Of a DNA stretch of 12,573 nucleotides, positions 6,168 to 12,415 are shown piece by piece. The DNA comes from Candidatus Zixiibacteriota bacterium (lineage in GTDB: Bacteria > Zixibacteria > MSB-5A5 > SM1-73): NCBI GenBank assembly GCA_022866585.1, contig JALHUP010000340.1:1-12573 (forward strand), written 5' to 3'. Below the pieces are notes generated by a model. The model was not told the DNA's origin and made no database searches. It saw only the letters and a program-made list of their open reading frames with translations. The translations under genes and the position numbers were made by a program. Each line of letters opens with the position of its first letter. Position 1 is the first letter of the stretch.

Positions 6168-7508
6168 ATGACTTTTGATGAGAGACTAAGGAATGTTTCG
6201 GTAATCGGGGCGGCTGGGAAAATGGGAAGTGGGATTGCACTTCTTTTAGCTCAGGAGATGGCGAAACAAAAGCTAAAACCGGAGAACAAAAATGTCCCCT
6301 ACCGGCTGAATTTGATCGACGTCAACGATGTGGCTTTGGATGGTCTTCAGACATACCTCAAAGGCCAACTGATAAAAGCTGGAGAGAAGACTACCGTGTT
6401 GTTACGAGACCTGTATAAAAATCGTGAAGATCTGGTGGAGAATTATGACGTCATAGCGGCGTTTGTGGATGATGCCATGTCGCTTTTCAGATTAGGAACG
6501 GATTTGGGCATGGCGAAGAATTCTCACATTATCTTCGAGGCGGTAGTGGAGGACAAAAATATTAAAGTTGATCTACTCAAAAAGCTGGATCAACTAACGG
6601 GCAAAGATGCCGTGTATTTCACTAATACCTCTTCCATTCCTATAAACGTTCTTAACAGAGAGGCAAATCTAGGAGGAAGGATAATTGGCTTCCATTTCTA
6701 CAATCCACCGGCAGTTCAAAAATTAGCGGAGCTGATCGCCGCAGACCAGACCAAACCTGAATTGAAAGAGATGTCGTTGGAGCTTGCCAAAAGGTTACGG
6801 AAGACCATTGTTCCTTCCAACGACATAGCAGGATTTATAGGCAATGGTCATTTTCTGAGAGATGGTTTACATGCTATAAGAGAAGCAAAAAAATTAGCAG
6901 ACGAATATACCCTACCCGGGGCGATTTACATCATGAACAAAGTCAGCCAGGACCTTTTGGTCAGACCTATGGGCATCTTTCAACTTATAGACTATGTTGG
7001 GGTGAACGTCTATCAATGTATATCCGAGACGGTTTCCGGATATATCAAGGGTGAGAATCTAAAGGATGACCTGCTTGCCAAGATGATCCAGAAAAAAGTC
7101 CTGGGTGGTCAGCGTGCTGACGGGAGCCAGAAGGATGGATTTTTAAAATATGAAAAGGGGCGTCCTGCCGGGGTCTATGATCTGGAAAAAAGTGAATATA
7201 AAATGTTCGATCCTTCCGGCTGGAGTGGAGAGATAGATAAGAAGTTAGGAGATTATCCAAAAGGCATCGTTCCCTGGAGAAACCTTTTGATGGATCCCAA
7301 AAAGGATGAGAAACTCACCGTATATTTTAAGAATTTGAATGCCTCAAATACGTTAGGGGCAAAATTGGCTAAAGCCTATTTGAAAAATTCCAAAGAGATT
7401 GGTGAGTTTTTGGTTAAAAGCGGCGTAGCCAAATCAGCCCAGGATGTGAACAACGTCTTGCTCAATGGATTCTATCATCTTTATGGACCGATCAATGATT
7501 ACATCTGA
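6168..7508 (+). CDS. 3-hydroxyacyl-CoA dehydrogenase, long form with C-terminal extension
   Basis: It oxidises 3-hydroxyacyl-CoA to 3-ketoacyl-CoA with NAD+, the third step of beta-oxidation. TGGAGG (6157-6162) precedes ATG 6168 by five bases; the in-frame TTG at 6156 overlaps that site and is rejected. The Rossmann motif GAAGKMGSG is at 14-22. EAVVED (124-129), TNTSS (152-156) and GFHFYNP with H176 and N179 are the family's active-site segments. VPSNDIAGFIGN marks the junction to the helical dimerisation domain. At 446 residues it is about 160 longer than simple PaaH/Hbd enzymes. The extra part (from about 290) has no hydratase signature, so it is not a FadB-type fusion. It resembles the long dehydrogenases often found beside SCP2-type thiolases, which matches its neighbour here. 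It is probably the first gene of the cluster. Confidence 0.93.
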   Translation: MTFDERLRNVSVIGAAGKMGSGIALLLAQEMAKQKLKPENKNVPYRLNLIDVNDVALDGLQTYLKGQLIKAGEKTTVLLRDLYKNREDLVENYDVIAAFVDDAMSLFRLGTDLGMAKNSHIIFEAVVEDKNIKVDLLKKLDQLTGKDAVYFTNTSSIPINVLNREANLGGRIIGFHFYNPPAVQKLAELIAADQTKPELKEMSLELAKRLRKTIVPSNDIAGFIGNGHFLRDGLHAIREAKKLADEYTLPGAIYIMNKVSQDLLVRPMGIFQLIDYVGVNVYQCISETVSGYIKGENLKDDLLAKMIQKKVLGGQRADGSQKDGFLKYEKGRPAGVYDLEKSEYKMFDPSGWSGEIDKKLGDYPKGIVPWRNLLMDPKKDEKLTVYFKNLNASNTLGAKLAKAYLKNSKEIGEFLVKSGVAKSAQDVNNVLLNGFYHLYGPINDYI

Positions 7509-7547
7509 TGCACATTTGAAGCTCGTTTGACGGTGTCGATGCTCGTA

Positions 7548-7595
7548 TCGAAGCTGGAGGTTCGTAAGTTGAAGTTCGTTTTTTTCCAGCTTCGA
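7548..7595. other. 11-bp inverted repeat in the dehydrogenase-thiolase spacer
   Basis: TCGAAGCTGGA (7548-7558) and TCCAGCTTCGA (7585-7595) match perfectly across a 26-base loop that itself contains degenerate GTTCG/GAAGTTCG units and a T-run (7579-7585). The T-run is inside the loop, so this is not a normal terminator. The surrounding spacer (7509-7765) holds no gene. Confidence 0.5.
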
Positions 7596-7682
7596 GCTTC
7601 CACAAGCAAGCGTCAATATCGAGCGGAGCGAAATCCGTAGGACGAGCTTCGCCAACGATAAACGAAACACGGAAACGTATCT

Positions 7683-7707
7683 GTAGTAGCAGAGCTTGCT
7701 CTGCGAT
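7683..7707 (+). repeat. REP-like stem-loop with GTAG head
   Basis: GTAG (7683-7686) is followed after two bases by GCAGAGC (7689-7695), loop TT and GCTCTGC (7698-7704). A GTAG or GGAG tetranucleotide 5' of a short palindrome is the defining form of REP sequences that are bound by RAYT (IS200/IS605-like) transposases. No such transposase is in the window. Confidence 0.5.
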
Positions 7708-7765
7708 AAGAATAAAAATTAGGACTTAGCTAAATTTCGATCTAAAAAATTGATGGAGGTGTTTT

Positions 7766-9013
7766 ATGAAGAAGTTAAGAAAGCCGGTCTATGCGACCGC
7801 AGGCTATAATACGGTCTCGTTTGGTTCCGGGAGAAAGGAGTTCAATCCTAAAAAGCCTCGTCCTGGTTTAGAAGAATACATAACGGAGGCAGGGAAAGGA
7901 GTAATCGCACAAATCAATGACGTCAATAACATTGATGAAGGAATTATCAGCAACTTCATGGCCGCTCGCTTCAATCGGCAGGGAAATCTTGCGGCGATGA
8001 TCCCCATGATCCATCCCAGTTTGGAATATAAACCTTGCACCAGAGTGGAAGGGGCATGTGGCTCTGGCGGTTTGGGATTATACACTTCAGTAAAAAGCAT
8101 ACTGTCGGATGTCTCTGACGTAGTATTGACCATCGGAGTTGAGGTGCAGAACACGGTTAAGGCTGTCTATGGAGCAGACATTTTAGCCGGGGCGGGTCAC
8201 TATCGCACCGAAAGAAAGGAAGGACACGTCTACTTCTTTCCGGCAAAGTTTTCTGACCGGGCGGGAGCGTGTTACGATAAGTTCGGATATGATTACATGA
8301 GAAAAGGGATGGCTCACTGGTATGTCCATGCTATCACCAATGCGAGAAAGAACCCTAAAGCCCAGGAATATCATAATACCATAGAGGATTTGTTGGCGGC
8401 TGGCATGACCCCTCCCAATCCCAATGTCTTCTGTGAACATATAAACGTATATGATTGTTCCAAGGTATCAGATGGAGCTTCCGCTTTGATTTTTGCCTCA
8501 GAGGAGGGATTAAAAAAGATCGGGATCGACAAAAAGTATGCCATAGAGGTGGTAGGTTGGGGGCAGTCCCAAGCAGACATTTCTAAAAAACCAGAGGAGC
8601 CCACTAGACTAACCACTACCAGACGATCTGTGGAGAAAGCTTACGAGATGAGCGGACTGGGTCCTAAAGACATTGGTGTGCTGGAAGTTCATGACTGTTT
8701 CACCATTGGCGGATTGCTTCATCTGGAGGCAACCGGAGTGGTTGGATACGGAGAAGGAGCCGCATTTGTAGCTGAAGGAAAGACTGCCATGGACGGAGAG
8801 ATGCCCACCAACCCCACCGGTGGGCTTGTCGGATTCGGTCATTACACTGGAGGAACCGGGACCAGGCAGGCGGTGGACTTGGTTCATCAATTAACTGGTA
8901 AGGCTGGGGATTGTCAGGTAAAGATTAACTCAAACAGACCTTATGGAATGCTGATCAGCATGGGCGGAAACGACCGAACCGTAACCTGCATGATATTCAG
9001 AAGAGCGGCATAA
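7766..9013 (+). CDS. SCP2/SCPx-type thiolase (acetyl-CoA acyltransferase)
   Basis: It cleaves 3-ketoacyl-CoA with CoA, the last step of beta-oxidation, or runs in reverse. GGAGGT (7755-7760) precedes ATG 7766 by five bases. The 415-residue product has the nucleophilic cysteine in VEGACGSGG (C98), the HDCF motif typical of SCPx-type enzymes (H309, C311) and the late His in GFGHYTGGTG (H359). The usual residue after that His is Pro, here Tyr360. The N-terminal YNTVSFGSGRKEFNPKKPRPG segment and the ending SMGGNDRTVTCMIF are characteristic of a subgroup that sits beside long hydroxyacyl-CoA dehydrogenases. Many SCPx-type thiolases need a DUF35 zinc-ribbon partner; none is encoded nearby. A diverged duplicate of this gene's last 69 bases lies at 9584-9652. 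Confidence 0.93.
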   Translation: MKKLRKPVYATAGYNTVSFGSGRKEFNPKKPRPGLEEYITEAGKGVIAQINDVNNIDEGIISNFMAARFNRQGNLAAMIPMIHPSLEYKPCTRVEGACGSGGLGLYTSVKSILSDVSDVVLTIGVEVQNTVKAVYGADILAGAGHYRTERKEGHVYFFPAKFSDRAGACYDKFGYDYMRKGMAHWYVHAITNARKNPKAQEYHNTIEDLLAAGMTPPNPNVFCEHINVYDCSKVSDGASALIFASEEGLKKIGIDKKYAIEVVGWGQSQADISKKPEEPTRLTTTRRSVEKAYEMSGLGPKDIGVLEVHDCFTIGGLLHLEATGVVGYGEGAAFVAEGKTAMDGEMPTNPTGGLVGFGHYTGGTGTRQAVDLVHQLTGKAGDCQVKINSNRPYGMLISMGGNDRTVTCMIFRRAA

Positions 9014-9071
9014 ACGTCTGTGCTTGCTACTGATCCTCTGACCTGGCGAGCAAATATGACGAGGAGTAAAT

Positions 9072-9260
9072 ATGCAAACAGCCAAATACGAAGTTAGTGA
9101 GCTTCTTAAACGTTTACCAGAGGACTGCTCTTTAGAGGATATTCAGTATCATCTTTATGTCCTTCAAAAGATTGAACGCGGTTTGCAAGACGTTAAAGAA
9201 GGTAGAATCTACACCCAGGAAGAAGTTGAAAAGTTGATGGCGAAATGGCTCGAAAAGTAA
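9072..9260 (+). CDS. Antitoxin of a type II toxin-antitoxin pair
   Basis: The product is a 62-residue acidic, helical protein with no recognised DNA-binding fold. The pattern LPEDCSLEDIQYHLYVLQKIERGLQDVKEGRIYTQEEVEK is that of small antitoxins found directly upstream of ParE/RelE-type toxins in many candidate-phylum and proteobacterial genomes. GAGGAG (9061-9066) sits five bases before ATG 9072. Its last 16 bases overlap the toxin start (ATG 9245), the usual translational coupling of such pairs. The reading frame is intact although its partner is not. It lies between the thiolase gene and a duplicated thiolase tail, so the pair is an accessory insertion rather than part of beta-oxidation. Family assignment rests on my recognition of the pattern and on context. 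Confidence 0.82.
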   Translation: MQTAKYEVSELLKRLPEDCSLEDIQYHLYVLQKIERGLQDVKEGRIYTQEEVEKLMAKWLEK

Positions 9261-9559
9261 TCTGGTCTTACTAAGCCTCGGCTGACCTCGAAGCGATCGC
9301 TGAATACATTGCTCGTGATTCTGAATTTTATGCGGCGGCATTTGTTCAGGAAATTCTGGTGGCGAGCCGGTCCCTTGACATGTTTTCGGAGAGAGGCCGC
9401 ATTGTCCCCGAGCTTGGTAATCCTCTGATTCGGGAGCTTTTGGTGAGAGAATATCGTCTGATTTATATTCTCGAGGAATCACAAATTGTCATCTTGGGAC
9501 TTATTCATGGAAAACGAGATTTAAAAAAACTATGGGAAGAAGAAAAACGAGGAAGTTGA
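9245..9559 (+). pseudogene. ParE/RelE-family toxin, interrupted by an early stop codon
   Basis: Intact relatives are about 100-residue toxins of the ParE/RelE superfamily that act on gyrase or on ribosome-bound mRNA. From ATG 9245 the frame reads MARKVIWSY, then TAA (9272-9274), then continues in the same frame with ASADLEAIAEYIARDS and runs to the stop at 9557-9559. It includes the core motifs GRIVPE, IRELLVREYRLIYIL and IHGKRDL. The stop replaces residue 10, where related toxins usually have an acidic residue; GAA to TAA is one change. The rest is undamaged at 104 codons, so the lesion is recent, is a sequencing error, or the codon is read through. The only obvious restart, GTG 9359, would lose the first 38 codons including the N-terminal helices and is unlikely to give an active toxin. 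Confidence 0.85.
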
Positions 9560-9571
9560 AAAACAAAATCT

Positions 9572-9652
9572 GTCAAATCCTTTGGAATGTTGATCAGCAT
9601 GGGCGGAAATGACCGCACCGTCACCTGCATGATATTCCGAAGAACGGCTTAA
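9572..9652 (+). pseudogene. Orphan 3' end of a second thiolase gene
   Basis: Starting 12-24 bases after the toxin stop, one frame reads VKSF-GMLISMGGNDRTVTCMIFRRTA and ends at TAA 9650-9652. The intact thiolase ends NRPY-GMLISMGGNDRTVTCMIFRRAA. Over the last 69 bases (9584-9652 against 8945-9013) I count seven differences, about 90% identity. Six are silent and one changes Ala to Thr. Mainly silent divergence means the fragment came from a thiolase copy that evolved under protein-level selection before losing its front part. No start codon or ribosome binding site serves it, so it is a remnant. Confidence 0.88.
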
Positions 9653-9705
9653 TCAGTACTCGTAGTTTTGTTATGGCTATGAAGAGCTACTCAGAGAGGG
9701 AATTT

Positions 9706-9729
9706 GGAGTGTTCACCTTTAGGTGAACC
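9706..9729 (+). repeat. REP-like palindrome with GGAG head, copy 1
   Basis: The 24-base element reads GGAGTGT, arm TCACC, loop TTTA, arm GGTGA, then ACC. It is the partner of the inverted copy at 9788-9811: the fixed parts are identical and all five arm pairs differ yet remain paired. Confidence 0.65.
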
Positions 9730-9751
9730 AAGTCTAAACTTCTTGGTTTTT
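9726..9751 (+). terminator. Possible intrinsic terminator after the toxin-antitoxin and thiolase remnant
   Basis: AACCAAG (9726-9732) pairs with CTTGGTT (9742-9748), followed by a T-run 9747-9751. The stem is only seven pairs with moderate GC and shares its left arm with the preceding REP-like element, so it is a weak candidate. Confidence 0.4.
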
Positions 9752-9787
9752 GCCTTGAGGAAGAGAATCCGAGGATAAGAAATTTCA

Positions 9788-9811
9788 GGTCAAGCTAAAG
9801 CTTGACACTCC
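9788..9811 (-). repeat. REP-like palindrome with GGAG head, copy 2 (inverted)
   Basis: On the reverse strand the element reads GGAGTGT, arm CAAGC, loop TTTA, arm GCTTG, then ACC. It is 24 bases like copy 1 and faces it, 58 bases apart. Opposed pairs of REP units (BIME-like) are a common arrangement. It lies 109 bases before the first acyl-CoA dehydrogenase gene. Confidence 0.65.
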
Positions 9812-9920
9812 AGCCAAACCTTCTTCGTTAGACTTTTACACAGCTCTCTGATAAGGAATAAAACAACCTCAGACTCTGTTGCGCTTCGTGTGTGAGATAT
9901 AACCAAAACAAGGAGCATTT

Positions 9921-11063
9921 ATGGACTTTGAATTTACTGAAGAACAAAAAATGGTGAAGGAGGCGGCGGCTGATTTCGCCAAAAATACTTTATTGCCCCG
10001 TGCTCAAGAATTTGACGAAAAGGAGGAAATTCCAAAAGAGATTTACCAACAACTGGCTGAGTTGGGATATTTAGGTATGCTCGTTCCCGAAGAATATGGC
10101 GGATCCAACCTCGATTTCGTCAGCTATATCTGCGCCATGGAAGAATTCGCTAAGGCATGCGCCGCTTTGATGATCTCGCTTTCAGTGCATAATTCACTGG
10201 TATGCGATGCCATCTTGAATTTCGGAACTCCGGAACAGAGGAAAAAGTATCTTCCTGCTTTAGCCAAAGGAGAAATGATCGGGGCGTATTCTTTGACTGA
10301 ACCGGGATCGGGCACAGATGCGGGAAGCTTAAGAACCAGTGCCTTGCCAAAAGGAGGTTACTATCTGGTAAATGGAACCAAAGCCTTCGTCACCAACGGA
10401 GGGATTGCCGATCTTTTCGTGGTCTTCGTGTTGACCAAACCAGAGCTTAAATCCAAAGGTATCTCCTGTCTTCTGGTGGAAAAGGGAGCGGAAGGAATGT
10501 CTATCGGTGTCAATGAGAAGAAGATGGGGATCAAAGGTTCTGATACCCGGGAACTTTCCTTCGCCGATTGCAAGATTCCCAAAGAAAGTCTATTGGGTGA
10601 GGAGAATAATGGATTTAGAATCGCCCTTTCTCTTTTGAACTCCGGCAGGATCGGAGTGGGGGCGCAGTGTGTCGGAATTGCCCAGGCGGCTTTTGAGGAG
10701 GCTTTGAAATACTCCAAGGAGAGAGTTCAATTTGGACAGCCCATCTGCAATTTTCAAGCCATAGCCTTCAAGCTGGCAGACATGGCTACCCAGATAGATG
10801 CTGCCCGACTTTTGGTCTATCGCGCCGCTCATCTCAAAAGCAAAGGTCAAAAATGTGGCAAAGAAGCCTCTATGGCAAAGCTTTTTTCTTCTGAGATAGC
10901 AAACCGGGTGGTCAATGAGGCGGTTCAGATTCATGGGGGATATGGCTACATGAAAGAGTATGCAGTGGAAAGGTATTTCAGAGATGCCCGGGTGACGGAG
11001 ATCTATGAAGGAACGTCCGAAGCTCAGAGAATTGTCATCTCTCGAGAGCTATTGAAGGAATGA
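9921..11063 (+). CDS. Acyl-CoA dehydrogenase (first of two)
   Basis: This FAD enzyme makes the 2,3-double bond in acyl-CoA and passes electrons to electron-transfer flavoprotein, the first step of beta-oxidation. AGGAG (9911-9915) precedes ATG 9921 by five bases. The 380-residue length is standard. The N-terminal helical domain opens with MDFEFTEEQKMVKEAAADFA. The flavin-contact signature AYSLTEPGSGTDAGS is intact, as is the C-terminal signature IHGGYGYMKEYAVERYFRDARVTEIYEGTSEAQR. The catalytic glutamate is E363 in YEGTSE, the position used by medium- and short-chain enzymes. The closest type is the short/medium-chain (butyryl-CoA-like) group, but chain length cannot be settled from sequence alone. 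It is separated from the thiolase by the toxin-antitoxin insert, and a second paralogue follows after a repeat-bearing spacer of 168 bases. Confidence 0.95.
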   Translation: MDFEFTEEQKMVKEAAADFAKNTLLPRAQEFDEKEEIPKEIYQQLAELGYLGMLVPEEYGGSNLDFVSYICAMEEFAKACAALMISLSVHNSLVCDAILNFGTPEQRKKYLPALAKGEMIGAYSLTEPGSGTDAGSLRTSALPKGGYYLVNGTKAFVTNGGIADLFVVFVLTKPELKSKGISCLLVEKGAEGMSIGVNEKKMGIKGSDTRELSFADCKIPKESLLGEENNGFRIALSLLNSGRIGVGAQCVGIAQAAFEEALKYSKERVQFGQPICNFQAIAFKLADMATQIDAARLLVYRAAHLKSKGQKCGKEASMAKLFSSEIANRVVNEAVQIHGGYGYMKEYAVERYFRDARVTEIYEGTSEAQRIVISRELLKE

Positions 11064-11080
11064 CTATTCCCCTGACGCAA

Positions 11081-11163
11081 CCCTCTCACCTTAGTCCTCT
11101 CCCCAAAGAGGAGAGGAGACTGATTCCCTCTCCCCCGGGGGAGAGGGTTAGGGTGAGGGGGAG
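11081..11163. repeat. CCCTCACCC/CTCTCCCC-type compound palindromic repeat
   Basis: The core is a 22-base perfect palindrome (11126-11147, CCCTCTCCCCC and its complement). A second hairpin, CCTCTCC against GGAGAGG, occupies about 11096-11117. The outer flanks CCCTCTCACCTTAG (11081-11094) and GGTTAGGGTGAGGGG (11146-11160) are near complements, so the whole can fold as one long structure. No U-run follows. This repeat type is common between genes in metagenomic contigs. Confidence 0.8.
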
Positions 11164-11231
11164 GTAACCTTATGCCGAGCTAATATGAGTGTCTTCGCTT
11201 CTTTTTGAGAAGACCCATACAGGAGAATGAT

Positions 11232-12365
11232 ATGAAACTTACCCCAGAGCACGAAAAATTCCGTCAAAAGATAAGGGAGTTTGCAGAAGCCGAAATCGAA
11301 CCCAAATCTTCTTTTCTCGATGAATCCGGAGAATTCCCTTTTGACACCGTGAAAAAGTTAGGAGAGATGGGGGTCTTAGGGATGGTGGTTCCCGAAAAAT
11401 ATGGTGGATCGGGATACGACACCATGAGCTATTCCATAGCCGTAGAGGAGATCTCTCGGGTTTGCGGCTCCACCGGCATTACTGTTGCGGCTCATAACTC
11501 TTTGGGACTTTATCCCATCTATCTTTTTGGCAACGAGGAGCAGAAAAGAAAGCATATTCCTCCTTTAGCCAAAGGGAAGAAACTGGGTTCATTTGGTTTA
11601 ACCGAGACAGGCGCGGGTTCAGATGCGGCTGGCACCAAAACCACTGCGGTTTTGGACGGTGACTTCTATGTGGTCAACGGAAGTAAATGTTTTATCACCA
11701 ATGCCAGCGTAGGAGAGACCTTTGTCTTCACCGCCATGACCGACAAGACCAAGGGATACAAAGGAATCAGCTCGTTCATATTAGAAAAGGGAATGAAAGG
11801 TTTTACCATCGGGAAAAAAGAGAACAAGATGGGTTTGAGAGGCTCGGATACGGCCACCCTGATTTTTGAAGATTTAAGAATACCAAGGGAGAATCTTTTG
11901 GGAAAAGAGGGAGAAGGATTCAAACAGTTCATGATAACTCTGGATGGGGGGAGGATCAGCATAGGAGCTATGGCTCTGGGAATTGCCCAGGGTGCATTTG
12001 ATAAAGCCTTGAAGTATGCTAAAGAGAGAGAACAATTCGGACAGCTCATAGCCAACTTTCAAGCTATCCAGTGGAAATTAGCGGACATGGCCACCCAGAT
12101 CGAAGCCGCCAGACATTTGATTTATCATGCCTCATGGCTCAAGGACAAAGGGGAAAAATTCGTAAAAGAATCAGCTATGGCTAAACTTTATGCCTCAGAG
12201 GTGGGGAGATTTGTCACCTATCAGGCTATTCAGATTTTAGGAGGATATGGATACCTCTCCAAATATCCATTGGAAAGATACATGCGGGACGTCAAGCTTT
12301 GTGAGATCGGCGAGGGAACCTCAGAGATACAAAAATTGATTATCGCCCGGGAGCTTTTAAAATAA
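11232..12365 (+). CDS. Acyl-CoA dehydrogenase (second of two)
   Basis: The reaction is the same as for its upstream paralogue. AGGAG (11221-11225) precedes ATG 11232 by six bases; the in-frame TTG at 11205 lies before that site and is rejected. The 377-residue product begins MKLTPEHEKFRQKIREFAEAEIEPK. It carries the flavin signature FGLTETGAGSDAAGTKT and the C-terminal signature ILGGYGYLSKYPLERYMRDVKLCEIGEGTSEIQ. The catalytic glutamate is E361; the residue before it is Gly, where the first paralogue has Tyr, a variation found in normal family members. The two proteins differ clearly along their length, so this is an old duplication or two separate acquisitions, presumably with different chain-length or branched-chain preference. 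Electron-transfer flavoprotein genes are not in view. Confidence 0.95.
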   Translation: MKLTPEHEKFRQKIREFAEAEIEPKSSFLDESGEFPFDTVKKLGEMGVLGMVVPEKYGGSGYDTMSYSIAVEEISRVCGSTGITVAAHNSLGLYPIYLFGNEEQKRKHIPPLAKGKKLGSFGLTETGAGSDAAGTKTTAVLDGDFYVVNGSKCFITNASVGETFVFTAMTDKTKGYKGISSFILEKGMKGFTIGKKENKMGLRGSDTATLIFEDLRIPRENLLGKEGEGFKQFMITLDGGRISIGAMALGIAQGAFDKALKYAKEREQFGQLIANFQAIQWKLADMATQIEAARHLIYHASWLKDKGEKFVKESAMAKLYASEVGRFVTYQAIQILGGYGYLSKYPLERYMRDVKLCEIGEGTSEIQKLIIARELLK

Positions 12366-12375
12366 AATTTTCTTT

Positions 12376-12408
12376 CCAGCACCTAACTTAAGTTAGGTGC
12401 TGGACTAC
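12376..12408 (-). repeat. 28-bp perfect palindrome with GTAG head (REP-like)
   Basis: CCAGCACCTAACTT (12376-12389) is followed immediately by its exact complement (12390-12403), with no loop in DNA. On the reverse strand GTAG (12408-12405) lies one base before the stem. It begins 10 bases after the acyl-CoA dehydrogenase stop and precedes the partial gene at 12416. Transcribed rightward it could also act as a 3' stability hairpin; there is no U-run for termination. Confidence 0.7.
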
Positions 12409-12415
12409 AAATTCT

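Noticed and set aside
9014..9652. Target-site duplication from transposon insertion of the toxin-antitoxin pair
   Set aside because: The two repeats differ at seven of 69 positions, mostly silent, and no transposase or terminal inverted repeats are present.
10124..10934. Long open frames antisense to the acyl-CoA dehydrogenases and thiolase
   Set aside because: They mirror strongly conserved genes on the + strand and show no family motifs or start signals of their own.
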